The notes: generated by a model from the letters alone, not told the origin. Numbered from the stretch's first letter, positions 12,428-25,909 are shown. The stretch: 64,000 nucleotides of DNA from Alnus glutinosa (GCF_958979055.1 NC_084892.1:2683501-2747500), one strand, 5' to 3'. Made by a program: numbers and translations.

Positions 12428-13780
12428 TAGTGGGGATCGTTTGCTTTGCTAGTTTGGTTTCTTTGGGTATTTATCGGTTGGTTTAAACTGGCGAAGGATG
12501 AATGAAGGCGAAAGATCGACGTGTTACGTCGGACAGATAGCTGTAATAAATACGTATGAAAACGAATTTTAAAATGCTCAGGGAAAATTTAAAAACAAAA
12601 CAAAAAAAACAAAAAACAAAAACAAAAGAAGAAGCAGAGAGAGCAAATTTTAACGTTGGCATTACGAATTACATCATAGGGTGGAACAGTCTATTAGATT
12701 GAAGAAATACTGAGGTCCCCTTTAAAAGGGAGAGAGAAGAAGAAGAAAAAAAAGAGGTTGAGCCATTTTGTGGAATCACCCTATGGTGGTCGGCCACCTT
12801 TGGCCACCCTACAACATGTGGATGCAACCACATCGGGAGTGGCGCAACAACCCTCCTTAGATGAGAATGGGTAATGGTTCACATCTTCGATAGCTCGTCA
12901 GGGGTCGAATAACCATATCTCAATAAGAATCGAGACGGCTACACACATTCAATGACGCACTAAACCATTGTTTTGGGAGGTCAAGGCCACTCCCGACGGG
13001 TAGGGAATAGCAGTGACCACTGCCGATGTGGTTGGTGTCACCCATTTAGAGATGGCAAAACCTCTCATTTGGTGGTTTGGCCACCCCGCCAGAAGCACTC
13101 AATCCTAATCTTTTTTCTTTTTGCAATTTGGGGAATTGTTGACAAGATCAAGATCGTCTATTTGAAATGGACCGTCCAAAAAAAATAGTATTGCATGGGA
13201 TCTCAATCCACTCACGACATAATTATTTAGTGAAAGATCTTGTCGCATCTTTAACATATAGAGGCTGGTATATAAAGCGAGCGCGTACGGCGTAAGGTTG
13301 TGGTGGCGCATGGAGCTAATGATAATAAAGAGCACCAGCAACAGAAGAGACTATTAGACACCACAAGAAGTTCTAATACTATAATGAAATATAAAGCAAA
13401 TTAAAAATAAGGAGAAATTGTAATAAGAAAAGAGAGAAAATAAGACAAAATTTAAAGTGGTTTAGCTTTAGAGACCTACATTCACCATTTACAAATGCTC
13501 AATAAGATTGCATCTTCGTTATATTGCATCCTATCTGAATCCATTGACTTAAATTACAACGTACATATGATAGATTCATACTGTAGTTCAAGTAAAGTAC
13601 AATTGTGGTTAGTGAAGTACCATACAATTGTGATTGGTAAAGTACAAGTGTATTTCAGTACTTCAACACCTGCCGCGAAGGTAAACCATATCAGTCTTTC
13701 TTAAATTGTTAGTACTCAAGCTACAATCATGGCACTAATCGGATAGAAAACTCAAGTTATACTGCAAGCTGCCTTGCCCC
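12428..13780. other. Intergenic region upstream of TAF12
   Basis: This holds the TAF12 5' flank and the 3' flank of the SLC35F-like gene. A GC-richer stretch at 12770-13090 has repeated GGTGGTC/GGCCACC motifs like those in the GC cores of the transposon relics at 32.8, 37.7 and 63.6 kb. No gene recognised. Confidence 0.5.
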
Positions 13781-16700
13781 TCATGAAGCCAAAGACTCAT
13801 TTCTAGATGCTTCACTTTCGTTAGCAAGCTCTTGGTACTGTTCATTGGAGTTTCCACCCACGAGAGCTGGTAAAGGAACGGGATCCTTCTCACTGTTACC
13901 AGAAGAGAGGGATTAAAAAGAGAAAGTAAAAGACTTGATTATTACTTTTTAAAATGAGGAACCCTAGATATCAAGATCTAAATGTTGGATGTCATTACAG
14001 AATGTATAGCTCAAAGCAGTTTCTCATATTAGGCCAAGTTTTTAAAGGCTGGTGATTCCAGCTTAGCATAAGAGTTAAGCTATAGCTCATCTCACTGTTG
14101 TCATGATTCTTTGAACACTTGTAATAGAGTGGCTCATTGGTGAAAATATGAATTACAAAATTACTCTGTTCAATATGGAAACACAAAGAAGCCCTGCTAT
14201 TTTGTAAATTAAATTCAATGGAATGCACCCTAAAATGTGCTCAAGGGTTTTGGTTAAGGCCAAGCTGAAAACATGCATCAAATTGCCTTGAGATCCATCT
14301 TCAGAAATAAGCACAGAGACAAAAAAGAGGATATATTGCTCTAGAAAGCAGAGAAGCCAAAAAAAGACACTAATCTAGCCACTGGACTATAAATCTATCA
14401 AACCAAAGTCAAGATGCGCTTATGGCTCAATATTGGTGAAAAGATGATTTATTTCACATGCTCTTGCTACCTCTATGCAAATTACAGTGGTTGATTGTCC
14501 AGTTAACGATCAACTACTCCTTTTGGGAGGTCTACAAGGTGAACCTGGTTAAGTTTTCTATCAAATTAGATATAATAACTGTTTGTTGGGTTCTATTTGG
14601 AGACCAATGGAAAGAACTAACACATGATGCTGCATGTATATTCACAAGCAGAGAGTTTGACTAATAAAAAAAAATTTGAGGCAAGGTCTAGGACATACGT
14701 TGTTGAATAAGTGATGAGTCCAATAATTACGAGTGCAAAAGCAAGATAGTATAACCAATCTACCTGCAATAGAAGATTAATATATCAGGTTTGATATGAG
14801 TGAAACCAGTTGTACAGAAACGAGATGTATTTGCTTAAGAATCGAAAAAAACTTGGGTCCAGGCCATTTATATCGCAGCTCAGTAATATATGCGTAAACT
14901 TGAAAATCATACCTCTTGTTGGTAGATAAAAATGCGAACAACAACTGCCCACATATCAGATGTTAGGAGAGAGAGATTGAACATTGTTGCTCCGCTTAGC
15001 TGTATACAAAATACCCACATTAAAGACTGTCTGTTGATATTTCTCATAGAACAACTTCACCATAAGAAAGGCATTTTAAGCCATTGATTTCTAGTTTCAT
15101 AATTAGTTCGTAGAGGAAATTAGATTACAAAAAGAAGTTTAAGAGAAACACTCTTAAACTTCGTGTATAACCAGAACTTGGATATTGAACAATATATTTT
15201 TATTCTCATCTCTCAGTCTAACTAAGACATATATATATATGTAAAAGGCATTGTTCAAATACTCATTCAGTAACCAGACCCAACTGAGAAGTAATTCATC
15301 TAAAGAAAATAATTGCACGAAAATTGTTGAGGAGAAGGAAACTTACCTTGAGGACGAAAGGAGCAAGGGAGTAGAACATAAAGATTGCTAGAGCATAGCC
15401 AGCAAAGGCTAATATCTGAAAACATGAAAAAAGAAAATCCTGTTTTGAACTGTAACCAGTGCACGTATTTGGAAATTAGACAGGAAAATGTAACAGTTAA
15501 ATTCCTACATTTTGTTTCCACACTGTCTTTTGCCTTAAACATTACAGCTTAGTGAAAATACAACAGCAAGTGTACCTCAATGATGGAACATGATATGACA
15601 TAATATTACTCCCTGATATTACTAGTGATGTCCAAAAGTCCCAAAGTTTCTTCTAGTAACCTAATCAATGAAACTCGTCGCCCTAATTGTAATGGCTTGG
15701 CAACAGTTTCAGTTCATGCAGATTGCTATTCACTAGAAGAAGGTAAACACTATCCCTACAATCTTACTATGCACAATTAACATCTAGAATTGAAGTTTAC
15801 TAGTTGGAGCTTAGATGTCATTCTCATTCTCACAATTTGACACCTCCCCCCCACCCCCTCCTGAGAATTGTAAATATAAATTAAAGTATGTTATGCAGAG
15901 AAGACAGAGAAAGACCATAGAAAAAGTAATGCACCAAATCCAAGATTATACAGAATTCACTACTTACAATATCTGCAGACCACTCAACTGATTCCAGAGT
16001 CTTTAGCTCCAGTATAGATCTGAGAAAAGGCTATTCAAGGAACACAATACAATTCTTCTTCTTCCAGAACGGCAAGATGAATTACATTTTCACACTATTC
16101 TCCTTTAAGCTAAAATCACGACAAAAAGATGCTAATAACAAATTTGAAGAGAAATTGCAATGCATGTCTCTACTATAAATGGATCAACGAAGGATACACC
16201 TGAACCACAGTCACTAGAAATCCATAAACACCGATCATAGAAATTACTTCAACACGATCTTTTTTCTTAACACAAAATTCCTGCATTGTAGGAAGGAATT
16301 ATAAAAGGAGCAACTTATAAGGGGCAAGTATGTGACTGAAAAAGACAAGGTAGAATATGTGATGCAGCATGGACTGCATCAATATGGCTTCTGTTGTCTT
16401 CGGTGTTCCACAAAAGAAAATGTATTCTTCTACAGAGAGGGATGGAGAGAGACGAAACAGATTCACCAACCTCACCAACATTGCTCATTGCAAAGAAAAT
16501 TGTCCCTGCAATGACAAGTGTATCCCCTAGTAGAGGTTTTGAACCACCTGAAAGATCAACAAATCATATGACATTAATAGATACAATCATGAATTAGAGA
16601 TAATTAGAGATAGAACTGCTTAAGGAGTTAAGGGGATAGAAATTCCCTTTCAATGTTTATCCCAAAACTTGCTATAAATATCTAGGAATGAAAAGAAACT

Positions 16701-18170
16701 AAAGGAAGTCCACAGAGCAAAAGCATACGTCCATTTATATACCCTTACCCCAAGAAAAAAACATCCTTGGAACATAGTTTTGAACAAACATTAGTACATT
16801 ATCCAGAAAATGGAAAAATTAGTTCTAAAAGGTGGAAAGGAAAATGTCACCTCCACCACCCACCCCGGCATCAGAGATGAGCACTAAGCCAAGGCCAACC
16901 ACACAGACGGCTGCACCAAATAACTGCCATAAGGAGTATCGAGTGCCTAAGAAGATCCACGTCATAATTATGACCCATGCTACTGTCCAACAGTCCAACA
17001 ACGTTACACTGGTAATTGATGAGAACTGGTATGCTTTGTTAACTGCAAAATTCATCTGGAAGTAAATCAATGATTCCCAGAATAGAGGAAAATTTTCAAT
17101 AATTCTTTAGAGCAAGTGAATATTATACATTAGAGGTTCATTTTACAATTATGCATGTGCCAAAATTATCCATTCTTTTGAAATTAATTCTTAGATAAAT
17201 TCCAAATTCCTAAAATACTATGTTTTATTTCGTCTTTTCTGAACCGTTATAACTTGCAATGCTTGCCTATTAACATGGTATTAAAGTCGAACACTTAATT
17301 TGAACATTGACTCCACAATTTACTCTTTATTTTCAATCAATATATGCCGCCGGATGTTTGGTCCACACGTGTAAATGATTAAATTAAACTCGCCATTTCC
17401 TTATCAGTTAATTTTTTTTTAAATAAATACTGATTTAACAAAATCATCATACAGACACAGTTAGATTGGCACTACAACCCCCCATCAATTTTCTAAAAGG
17501 AAATCATCAATAATCTTAATTAGCCTCTTACATCTGCCATGCATAAATAACGCCAACCACATGTGAGAGAGTTCAGGCACCATTACTCACCAAGATAATT
17601 GCCTTGAACATCGACAAAACCTAAAAGGAGATACCAATACCAAGAAACCTGCAACTCTCACAAAGAGTACGTCACGTTTTTCAGAACCCCAAAAACAACT
17701 CAGATCTTTGCAACCAATTGCGCTCCCTTCACCCCATAATTTCAATTTCACCAATAGTTGAGCATACGCAATGTACAGCTGCTGAGCAATGAAGGGAAAA
17801 CAAACATACCAGTAGTTTCTGACGCCTATACAGCAAAACACTCCCATAAACCAAAGCCAAAGATAAGTAACCAAACAAAGTCTGAGAACAAGGCGCATCT
17901 ACACCTACACACATGCAACAAAGTAAAGGAATAAAAAACCCAATAAAGACCCAACACAAAGCCTACACCTACACGCAAAGTCTGAGTAAGATTGGGTTAA
18001 TTGTTAAGGTTACCAAGATTGGCTATCAGAGATGAAGTTAAGCTGGCAAGCGCAAGTGAAAAGGAGACGACCTGACCCAGGAACAGTAGGAAAAGTGTTC
18101 GCCTGATCTCAGTGCTTCTCCAGCAGCTTTTCAAAGCGCTCCAGCTCATACTGAAACTTGCACCGGGCAT
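13781..18170 (-). CDS. SLC35F (DUF914) family membrane transporter
   Basis: Eleven exons join in frame to 351 codons: 18014-18170, 17810-17904, 17591-17648, 16851-17042, 16471-16547, 16200-16280, 15968-16030, 15347-15415, 14913-14999, 14699-14763, 13781-13892. The product is an EamA/drug-metabolite-transporter fold protein of the SLC35F1/F2/F6 type with about ten hydrophobic segments. Family landmarks are LGVDAPCSQTLFGYLSL, VNKAYQFSSITSVTLLDCW, WIFLGTRYSLWQLFGAAVCV, FFAMSNVGEEFCVKKKDRVE and SGATMFNLSLLTSDMW. The C-terminal tail is hydrophilic and acidic. The substrate is unknown for plant members. Start: ATG at 18170, with an in-frame alternative at 18149. Exon 7 must use the AG at 16032-16031; the nearer AG would shift the frame into a stop. 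Confidence 0.88.
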
Positions 18171-19984
18171 CCAAGCAAAGTCCGTACTGCCTTGGATTGT
18201 TGTAGCTGAGCATCAACCATCAACATCCCGCGCAACCTCCACTTTTATATTTAAGTAATATTGAGAGGACCCCATCGTGGAAATTCGTGAATAAATTAGA
18301 TATTTGCGTGAGTGTGATAGAGGAGAGGGCAAACATTGCAGCTACCGTTCTTGGGTTCTTGAACAGTGGGCGGGAGATGTCAACCGTCTTAGACTCTTAG
18401 GGACTGGTGAGAAGCACTGTGTCACCCGCGGTTAGCTTTTATAGCTGACTGCACCTCCAATTGTTAGCTGCCCAAAGTGGGACAGGAGAAAATGTTGGTG
18501 AGCTACAAGCCTATAAAGAGGGCCTTGTCTGAACAGGGTTTTTCCATTCGAGCAGGACCCCTCTCTTCGGACAGAGGCCGGCCTTTCTCACAGGCTCACA
18601 GCCATGTCCAAATAGGACGGACAAGGTACTAAAAGTGAGTAGCCCTTATTCGTGTAGGGAGCCCCATGGGACGGAGGCCCCTTCTCACGCCTCATCCCCA
18701 TATAGTTGGAAAGTCGGCTGCTTATGGGTCAAATTTTGCTTCTTTTCGTATGGAGTAAAAGACTTCACTATTCTTAAATCTTTATCAAGAAAGTTGTTAA
18801 GACAATTTTTGGTCCGGTGACGTGGCAGCCTCTGATTCACTCATTCGTCGGTGACCTGCAACAAAGCAAAAACTCGTCGGAGTTGGCCGGCAGAGCCTTT
18901 TTCGACGCCCAAGTCAGCAGAAAGAATATATGAGAGAAAAGTATTAGATGGATTCATACCTCTTAAATGTAATGTGTATATATAGGCCTTTTAATAATTG
19001 TTGATGTGTATAGTGAAAGTCTTACAATTGTACAATGTGAATAATAATCGGTAAGGTGTGTAGATATTAAGTATGGTGCTCCATACTGATTTCTGACATG
19101 ATTTAACAAGTATTGGGGGTCGTAATAAATGCTGAGGATCTTGATTATTCCCGACCTGTACAATCTAAGTGTATAATCCGAACGTTGTACAATCTGAGTG
19201 GGGGATAATAATTCTCCAACAAAAGTACCGTTTGACATAATGCAATAAAACATGTAGATGCCAACACAATGTGGACGAATTGATTTGATGACTTTTAACA
19301 TTAGATAATGAAAACATCAAGAATAAATTTACACTTGTGAGGTTGGATATTGTTTGTACATTAACCACAGGGCAAGCACAGTAAGGGGAGGCTAGAAAGA
19401 AGACAGAATGTTAGAGAGGTAATTAAGCCCCTCAAAACCACCTCCAATGCTTAAGTAAAAGGCAGGAGACTAAGTAAATTGACAGAATCTAAAAGTAATG
19501 GAATAGAGATGCGTAACTTGTGAAGGGTCGGTCATCCCGACTCTCTTTGGTAGGGCTTTTTGTTGGACTGTTGGAGCTGGACTTATTGGAATGGTCCAAA
19601 CGAGACTTTAGACCCTTTGGTAATGAAAATTAGACTTTAATTGCATGTCGTCGGGTCCAAGCGACTCCAGGATAGACGGGCCTTATCGACCGTTGGATTA
19701 CGTGATATAAGATATGGTATCATGGCATACGGTTTTAGTTGGAAGCCAACAGTTCAGCGATGTTGAGGGCCATGACAGAATAATTAAAGGTGATGGCTGG
19801 TTGGTTTGATAAGGGTGGATGGAGAGACTATCACGTTCTCTTTTGTTAACCACCAGGGCTCATATCATGTGCAACTCGCCAGTTTTATGCCATTATGTCA
19901 TCCTACATATGAGTGCCTCAAACAATGGTTTAAACCAAAGATCTGAACTATAAAGAGACAAGAAAATCCAGATGGCGCTTACAT

Positions 19985-20330
19985 CTTTTAGAGCATTCTT
20001 AAGATCATTCTCAGCAGCCTCGTTAACCCCGTTAGAAAAAGACAAATTTTTTAAAATATGATCGTTAGAATAAGACAAATATTTATAAATATAACTGTTA
20101 GAAAATGAGTTTTTTTAAAATATAACCATTAGAATAAAACAAATATTCAAAAATATGATCGTTAGAAAAAGACAAACATTCAAAAAAGTTTAAATAAAGA
20201 TATAATAAAGTAATTTGAAAAAATATTATTTAAATAGAATAGTTATAGTGAGTAGTTAAAAATAGTTAGGCTGATGGGGTGCTTTAAAAAAGTAACTCAT
20301 TAAAATAAAAAAAAAATAATTTTTAACTAT
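19985..20330. mobile_element. Probable small DNA transposon with internal ~40-bp repeats
   Basis: It begins with AGAGCATTCTTAAGATCATT and ends near GGCTGATGGGGTGCTTT, a weak inverted pairing. Inside, a unit resembling ATGATCGTTAGAATAAGACAAATATTC is repeated four times with substitutions. Non-coding; the superfamily was not determined. Confidence 0.35.
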
Positions 20331-21513
20331 TTTAGCTAGTGAAATTTGTTTGAAGGACTCTGATCCGTCGACCGTAAGGATTGGATTACAGCTTTCCAAT
20401 GAGCTAGACGATATTCTACCAGAGTTTTTGACTGCACATTTCAACAAGCACCTTAGATTCCCACCAGAATTCTCGAAAACCAATTTATTCCGAATCATTG
20501 TTAAACGTAAGTTTAGTCTTATTTTTGAGAATTCATATTTTTAGGCATCACATTCTTAAAAATGGATGTCTAGAGAAATGTCAAATTCTCCTAATGATAT
20601 GCATGATTAATCCATTTTATTAATGATTTATTACTTAAATATTTAATTCATCACAATCAAATTATAGCTTAAGATCCATTATTGATGATAAGATTCCTCT
20701 AATGATGGACCACGTACCCTGTCTATGACGTGTCAAAAAGAGTAGAGAAATAAACTAATTCATTGGTGGGGAGTAATTTTAGAATTTTTTTTTTTTTTTG
20801 TCATTCTAATAATGACATGGCATGACTTTTAAAATTAACAATCAATTAAAATTTAATAATAATTAATTATAAATCTAGTAATAATTTTAAGAATCACATC
20901 ATCATTAAAAACGACATAAAAAAAAATAAAATAAAATTATAGCGTCTAGAATTAGGAATAGATGAAACCGTGTGTGCAACATGTTTTTGCTGTAGCCTGT
21001 AGCCAACAAAAAGTCTACGTTTTGCAAACAATGGAATTGTGTGACTCACTGCCGCATGTCAATTGTCATGACGTGTTATGGCCCAAAATATTCACGCGCA
21101 TGCACTAAACACAACTTATTCTATGAACCTAACATGTCTAAAACATCAGCGCTGTCTCATTCTAAATTGTTACAGCTGTCTTTCTTTTTTAGCGCAATTT
21201 CCGTAGAATAGGGCTCGCTTTTTATCGTACCGCGCACCAAAACAGTCTTATTTTTTTTTTATTTTTTTTAACGATAAAACAGTCTTATTTGATTTACCAC
21301 TATATTTATAATTAATTATTATTAAATTTTAATTTTAAAAATTCTTCTAATTTTAAAAGAACACAAAAATAACATACGACAGATTTTTATAATTACTCAT
21401 TCAAGCACTCCAAATAAATAAAAGCTGTGTTGTTTATACACTTTTATGAACCTCTCCCATAGACTGCTGGCTTCATTGTAAGTATAATGGTATATCTATG
21501 TTATGTGTTATTT

Positions 21514-21560
<47 letters not shown>

Positions 21561-22404
21561 TGGCTTGTACAAAAAAATGCCAACGGCGTAACGTAATTTG
21601 GCAATTGTCACCAGATTTCCGGCGATGTCTGGCCGCCATCGCTGGATTCCAGACAGTTTGGCCAAAATCTGACAAAGTCGCTGAATTTCGACATGAATTT
21701 CTAGATTCAAGCGATGGTTGCCAGAATTCGACCAATGCCACGGGATTCCAACAATCGGATACTAAAATTCAGGAATCTTCGGCAGTAGAGTTGGGTTACC
21801 AACAAACTCCAGTGCTCAGCAGTGGCAAATTCCCACAAAGGTTCGTGCAACAATGAAGAGTTTAAATTCAGAAAACGGTTTTATGGTTTTTACATTTTCC
21901 CCCAATTAAATAAGCTTTTATGGTTAAACTGAAAATAATTTTCGTTGAACATTATTTTTGCCCCACCAAACATAAAAAATGTTAAAAATATTTTTCAAAA
22001 AATATTTTATACCAAAATAAACGGAGAAAAAATTTATATCCCGAATCTATAAAATATCCTCTCTTTTTTATCTTTTTCTTTTTTATTTCCGACAATTATA
22101 AAACAACCTTTTAAATTCGAGTGTGAATGCAAAGGTGGTTCCGTATCTAAACTGGCGCTGACAATGCAAAGCGTAGGTCGGCCGAGCTTATCCGTAGTCT
22201 TCAAAAGACATTGGACCTTGTTGTCATTGGCACACCCCTCAACCGTCGTCATCTGAAAAAAGCCAATTTTTCTTTTTCCCCCCTCAAATCTGATTATTTA
22301 TTTTTATTTTTTTTCCTAAAATGTGGTCCCGTGGACTTTGAAATATGTTCTAAACATTAATTGACATGGACTTTGTTTGCTAAAAATATTCTTATAAAAG
22401 TTAT

Positions 22405-22552
22405 GGGAAATGATTCCTACACTCATTCTCACAACAAGTTGATGTAGCTGGTAATATTTTATTATTTTTTTTAAAAAAATAATAAAATATTACCAGCCAC
22501 GTTAACATGTTGTAGGACTGTTGTGAGAAATGAGTGTAGGGATCATTTCTCC
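22405..22552. mobile_element. Near-perfect palindromic MITE
   Basis: The left arm runs GGGAAATGATTCCTACACTC through TGGTAATATTTTATTA. The right arm is its near-complement, ending in GAGTGTAGGGATCATTTCTCC, so about 148 bp can fold into one long hairpin. The sequence AAGTTAT is present on both outer sides, a possible target duplication. Confidence 0.65.
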
Positions 22553-22944
22553 AAAGTTATATAATAGAACGGGTTTATGGGAGTCACAATCTTATTGGGC
22601 TAAAAATTAAGATTTTAACACCTTATTAATTTTGTTCATCTATCTTAGCCTAGTAGGTATTTAATTTATTTCCCATTTCAACTACTTCAAAAAAAAAATT
22701 AATGCGATTGCTTATACCAATATATCACGTATATTTGATACATGCTGATATAATGTATTTGAAGTGATTTTTTATTTCAGTCTTTTTTTTAAAAAAAAAA
22801 AAAAAGAAAAAGAAAATAAAGATCACTTAAAACACATCATATTAATTGATTCGAAATAAATACGTGTGAAGAGTAACACTAATAAAAATAATAATAATAA
22901 TAATATTTTATATTATTCTAACATATTCAGTTGACGTCTTCAAA

Positions 22945-23020
22945 GGGTAGCTCAGTCGGTTGAGGACCACACCTCATGAAACAGAGGTCACTAGTTCAAT
23001 CTTTCTCCCCCTCTTGTGTG

Positions 23021-23023
<3 letters not shown>
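22945..23023 (+). repeat. tRNA-derived SINE fragment
   Basis: GGGTAGCTCAGTCGGTTGAG resembles a tRNA 5' half with pol III A box, and TCACTAGTTCAATC about 35 bases on resembles a B box. The sequence does not fold into a cloverleaf with a usable anticodon and acceptor stem. A pyrimidine-rich stretch and a (TA)n tail follow, as at the 3' ends of many SINEs. Confidence 0.55.

Positions 23024-23076
<53 letters not shown>
23024..23076. repeat. (AT)n microsatellite
   Basis: About 26 uninterrupted AT units directly after the SINE-like segment. Confidence 0.95.
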
Positions 23077-23081
<5 letters not shown>

Positions 23082-23761
23082 AAAAACATATTCAGCTGAT
23101 TGAATATGCTCAATTCACTATTATATCAATCTTAATTAAATAGAAAAAAAAAAAAAAAAAAGGTCAAAGTTCCATTAAACATACCAATTCAGCCAAGTAT
23201 GTTGAAAAATACAAAATAATATTTCTAAAAAAATATGTAATAAAAAAAGTTACTAAAAATATGTGTGAAAGTACAGCGTTACTAAAAAAAAAAAAAAAGA
23301 ACAGCGAAGCAAGACGGAACACTGATCAAACATCGTACTCAATGACCTACCCCACCTAACATCGAAAAACAGAACCACTAAAATCCCACCACGCGAAACC
23401 AGAAAACCGCCCGCCACGCGTTAATCAACAAGGTCCAACCGCGGACACGTCAGCTTTATTTTTCTTCTTTTCATTGTATTTTTTTTTTTTGTAAGTTCCT
23501 TTTCGTTGTATGATAACAAAAATAAATCCCGAGGGAAAATCCAGGCTGTCCCTCACATTATTCTTATTCATTGTGTACTAAAATAATTTTTTCTCACTTT
23601 TATTAGATGATGATTGATTTTTGAAAATGATTATTCCAAATTTGTCCCTTTTCGCCGCTCCTTCCTTTCTACCTTTTTCCGTCTTTAATATTCCTCTGAC
23701 TCATAATCCTTCCGCGTTAAGTTTCTTCTTCTTATCGAATTCCTCTGATTTTTTCAAACAG

Positions 23762-23913
23762 GTACGATCTCTCATCGTTTCTTATAGAGTTGAGGTTTTC
23801 GATTTTGTAGATTCGGTTTTGATTGTTCATTTGACGATCTGATCCAATCGCCAGGATCTGCTCCTGGGATCGAAGAATTTTTGTTCATTTTTTTCTTTCC
23901 CAACGTTTCTCAG
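23762..23913 (+). other. Probable 5'UTR intron of the SAP4-like gene
   Basis: A good donor (AACAG/GTACG) lies at 23761/23762. A long pyrimidine tract ends in TTTCTCAG at 23913, about 46 bases before the ATG. Plant A20/AN1 genes usually have an intronless coding region with one 5'UTR intron, which fits. Inferred from sequence only. Confidence 0.5.
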
Positions 23914-23959
23914 CAACCAAACAGAGCGTGAAATAGCGAGGCACGAGAGAAGAGATCTG

Positions 23960-24463
23960 ATGGCGGAAGAGCACAGATGCGAAGCTCCAGAAGGCCACCG
24001 GCTCTGCGCTAACAACTGCGGCTTCTTCGGCAGCCCGACCACCATGAACCTCTGCTCCAAATGCTACGGAGAGTTACATCACTCTTCCTCCAAATCCTCC
24101 ATGGAAATTGCTCTCTCCTCCTCCTCCTCTTCTACTTCTTCTCCACCGGCTACCGTGTCTCTTCCTCCTCCTCCTCCTTCTCCTCCAGCGTTGACCTTGC
24201 CGGAGGTCGCCAAAGATATACGGACACAGGCGGTTGTATCCCGAGGCGATGACGTGGCGGTGGTGGCCCAACCGAATCGGTGTTTCACGTGCCGGAGACG
24301 GGTCGGGTTGACCGGGTTTAGGTGCAGGTGTGGGACCACTTTCTGCGGGGTCCACAGGTACCCGGAGAAGCACGGGTGCACGTTCGATTTCAAGTCGATT
24401 GGGAGGGAGGAGATCGCGAGGGCTAATCCTGTTGTGAAAGCCGAGAAGCTGGAGAAGATTTAG
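23960..24463 (+). CDS. SAP4: A20/AN1 zinc-finger stress-associated protein, SAP4-like
   Basis: Single-exon CDS of 167 codons. The A20 finger is at residues 13-38 with C16, C20, C32 and C35 (LCANNCGFFGSPTTMNLCSK). A Ser- and Pro-rich linker of low complexity follows. The AN1 finger starts near residue 108: RCFTCRRRVGLTGF, then CRCGTTFCGVHRYPEKHGC, keeping the C/H pattern. Both ends (MAEEHRCEAPEGHRLC and AREEIA-type ...GREEIARANPVVKAEKLEKI) closely match my memory of Arabidopsis SAP4 (At2g36320). SAPs bind ubiquitin or act as E3-like regulators in abiotic stress tolerance, in nucleus and cytosol. The Ser/Pro linker is GC-rich and differs from Arabidopsis. The ATG has a purine at -3 and a long UTR. 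Confidence 0.94.
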   Translation: MAEEHRCEAPEGHRLCANNCGFFGSPTTMNLCSKCYGELHHSSSKSSMEIALSSSSSSTSSPPATVSLPPPPPSPPALTLPEVAKDIRTQAVVSRGDDVAVVAQPNRCFTCRRRVGLTGFRCRCGTTFCGVHRYPEKHGCTFDFKSIGREEIARANPVVKAEKLEKI

Positions 24464-25876
24464 TTTAATCAGGACCGCCTGATCTTATGACTGGATGAAT
24501 TTGATAAGCCTTGCTGCTACATGACCCACGCGCGTTGATCACGAGCTCCTCTTCTGTACGGAGTTTTAATGGGTATTTTCTCTTTGATGTAATTTTTAAT
24601 TAAGTTTTATGTGGCTTTTTGCTTGTAAAAAGAAAAAGAAAATCTTTATCATGGTATCGAAATGCACGTACATCTGGATTCTTCCTTTGTATTTTCCAAC
24701 TGGGTTGAGAATTTGAATACCATTGATGTGTACCCTAGCCAATCAAAACGAGCCAACCGCTGTATGTGCTGACCGGGTCGCATTCGACTTTTCACCTTTA
24801 ACAAATTAATAAGAGAAATGTTAAAAATAATATATAATTCTATTCAATATTCACCCGACACCAACATGAAACTTGAAATAGTAGTTATTCATTATTAAAT
24901 AAATAATTCAATAATTGATTTGAAGTTCCACGTCAATATTATTTTACAATTAAAGACAAAATATAATACCTAGCAATGCTATTGGAACCGTTCATTGTAA
25001 TTCAGAATGTGACAACAGATAAAGAAAGGTAAAGGGTGGTGTGTAAGCCACAAGGAAGGCAAGTGGGAGTAATCTCAAACACTCAAACATATGAGAGACA
25101 AGTGGTGACTTGTACCAGAGAAATATGTTAAGATCGAAAATTAATGAAAAAAAATAAAATTATTATCCATTCATTATCAGCAAAATATAAACAAAAGAAA
25201 ATACATAAAATAATTGTTTCTTAATCTATTTCAATATTTAACTTAATCACCTATCAAAATGCAACATAACATTCTTTTAAATTGTAAAAATCATCTATTT
25301 TGCAACAAATTTCTTTTTTGAAGTACAACATCAAAGAATAAGTAATAAACTTGTCTTCAATTTTGTAGCAAAACCTAATTTTGACAATATTTATGGTAGA
25401 CTGTTGAAAATAAACACAAGTACAAAAACTCTAAAACCATGTTGGAAGACTGTACGTTGATTTTGTGGTGCTTACTAAGTACTATTGGCATAATTTATAA
25501 ATATTTGACAATTTCTGAAACTATGAATTTACGTTGAATTATATTATGCCCATAATGAAGATATGATTCATTCTAAAATAAAAAATAAAATTTAATGTGC
25601 GAGCGAACGACTTGAGGACGAAGAGCCGAGCTGATAATACCACCACCGCACCACCACGATTCAACAGACGAATGCCGAAAGCAAAGAGAAAAAGAAGAAA
25701 TAATAATAATAATAAAAAGTATATACGTACAGCAAACCTTTTCGCTGAATTTTTTTCTGTCGAAAAGTGACATTTTCTTTTCCTTCTTTGTGATATTGTC
25801 TGGAGAACAGCGTTGTAGAGAGAAGGCAGAGCGAAAATTTCCTTCCCAAGTTCCAACTCCAAACTTTAATTCTCCG

Positions 25877-25909
<33 letters not shown>

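Larger units (their letters stand above)
18171..23600. other. Intergenic region, 5.4 kb, repeat-bearing
   Basis: No protein gene recognised. 18390-18830 is relatively GC-rich and looks like old repeat sequence of unknown type. Around 19985-20330 a motif close to ATGATCGTTAGAATAAGACA recurs about four times at roughly 40-bp spacing, beginning with AGAGCATTC at a probable transposon end. 20340-20560 and 21560-21860 have short open frames without similarity known to me. (AT)n tracts lie at 21519-21557 and 23024-23076. Confidence 0.5.

Noticed and set aside
12156-12486. Plus-strand Gly/Val/Trp-rich frames opposite TAF12 exon 1
   Set aside because: Antisense shadows of the Pro/Thr/Asn-rich N-terminus of TAF12.
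18390-18830. Possible retroelement remnant based on higher GC and short direct motifs
   Set aside because: No coding similarity, primer-binding site or paired ends could be seen.
22945-23020. tRNA gene
   Set aside because: A- and B-box-like motifs are present but acceptor and anticodon stems do not form; better as a SINE.
24074-24393. Arg-rich and Gly/Glu-rich minus-strand frames opposite the SAP4-like gene
   Set aside because: Antisense shadows of the Ser/Pro linker and AN1 finger.
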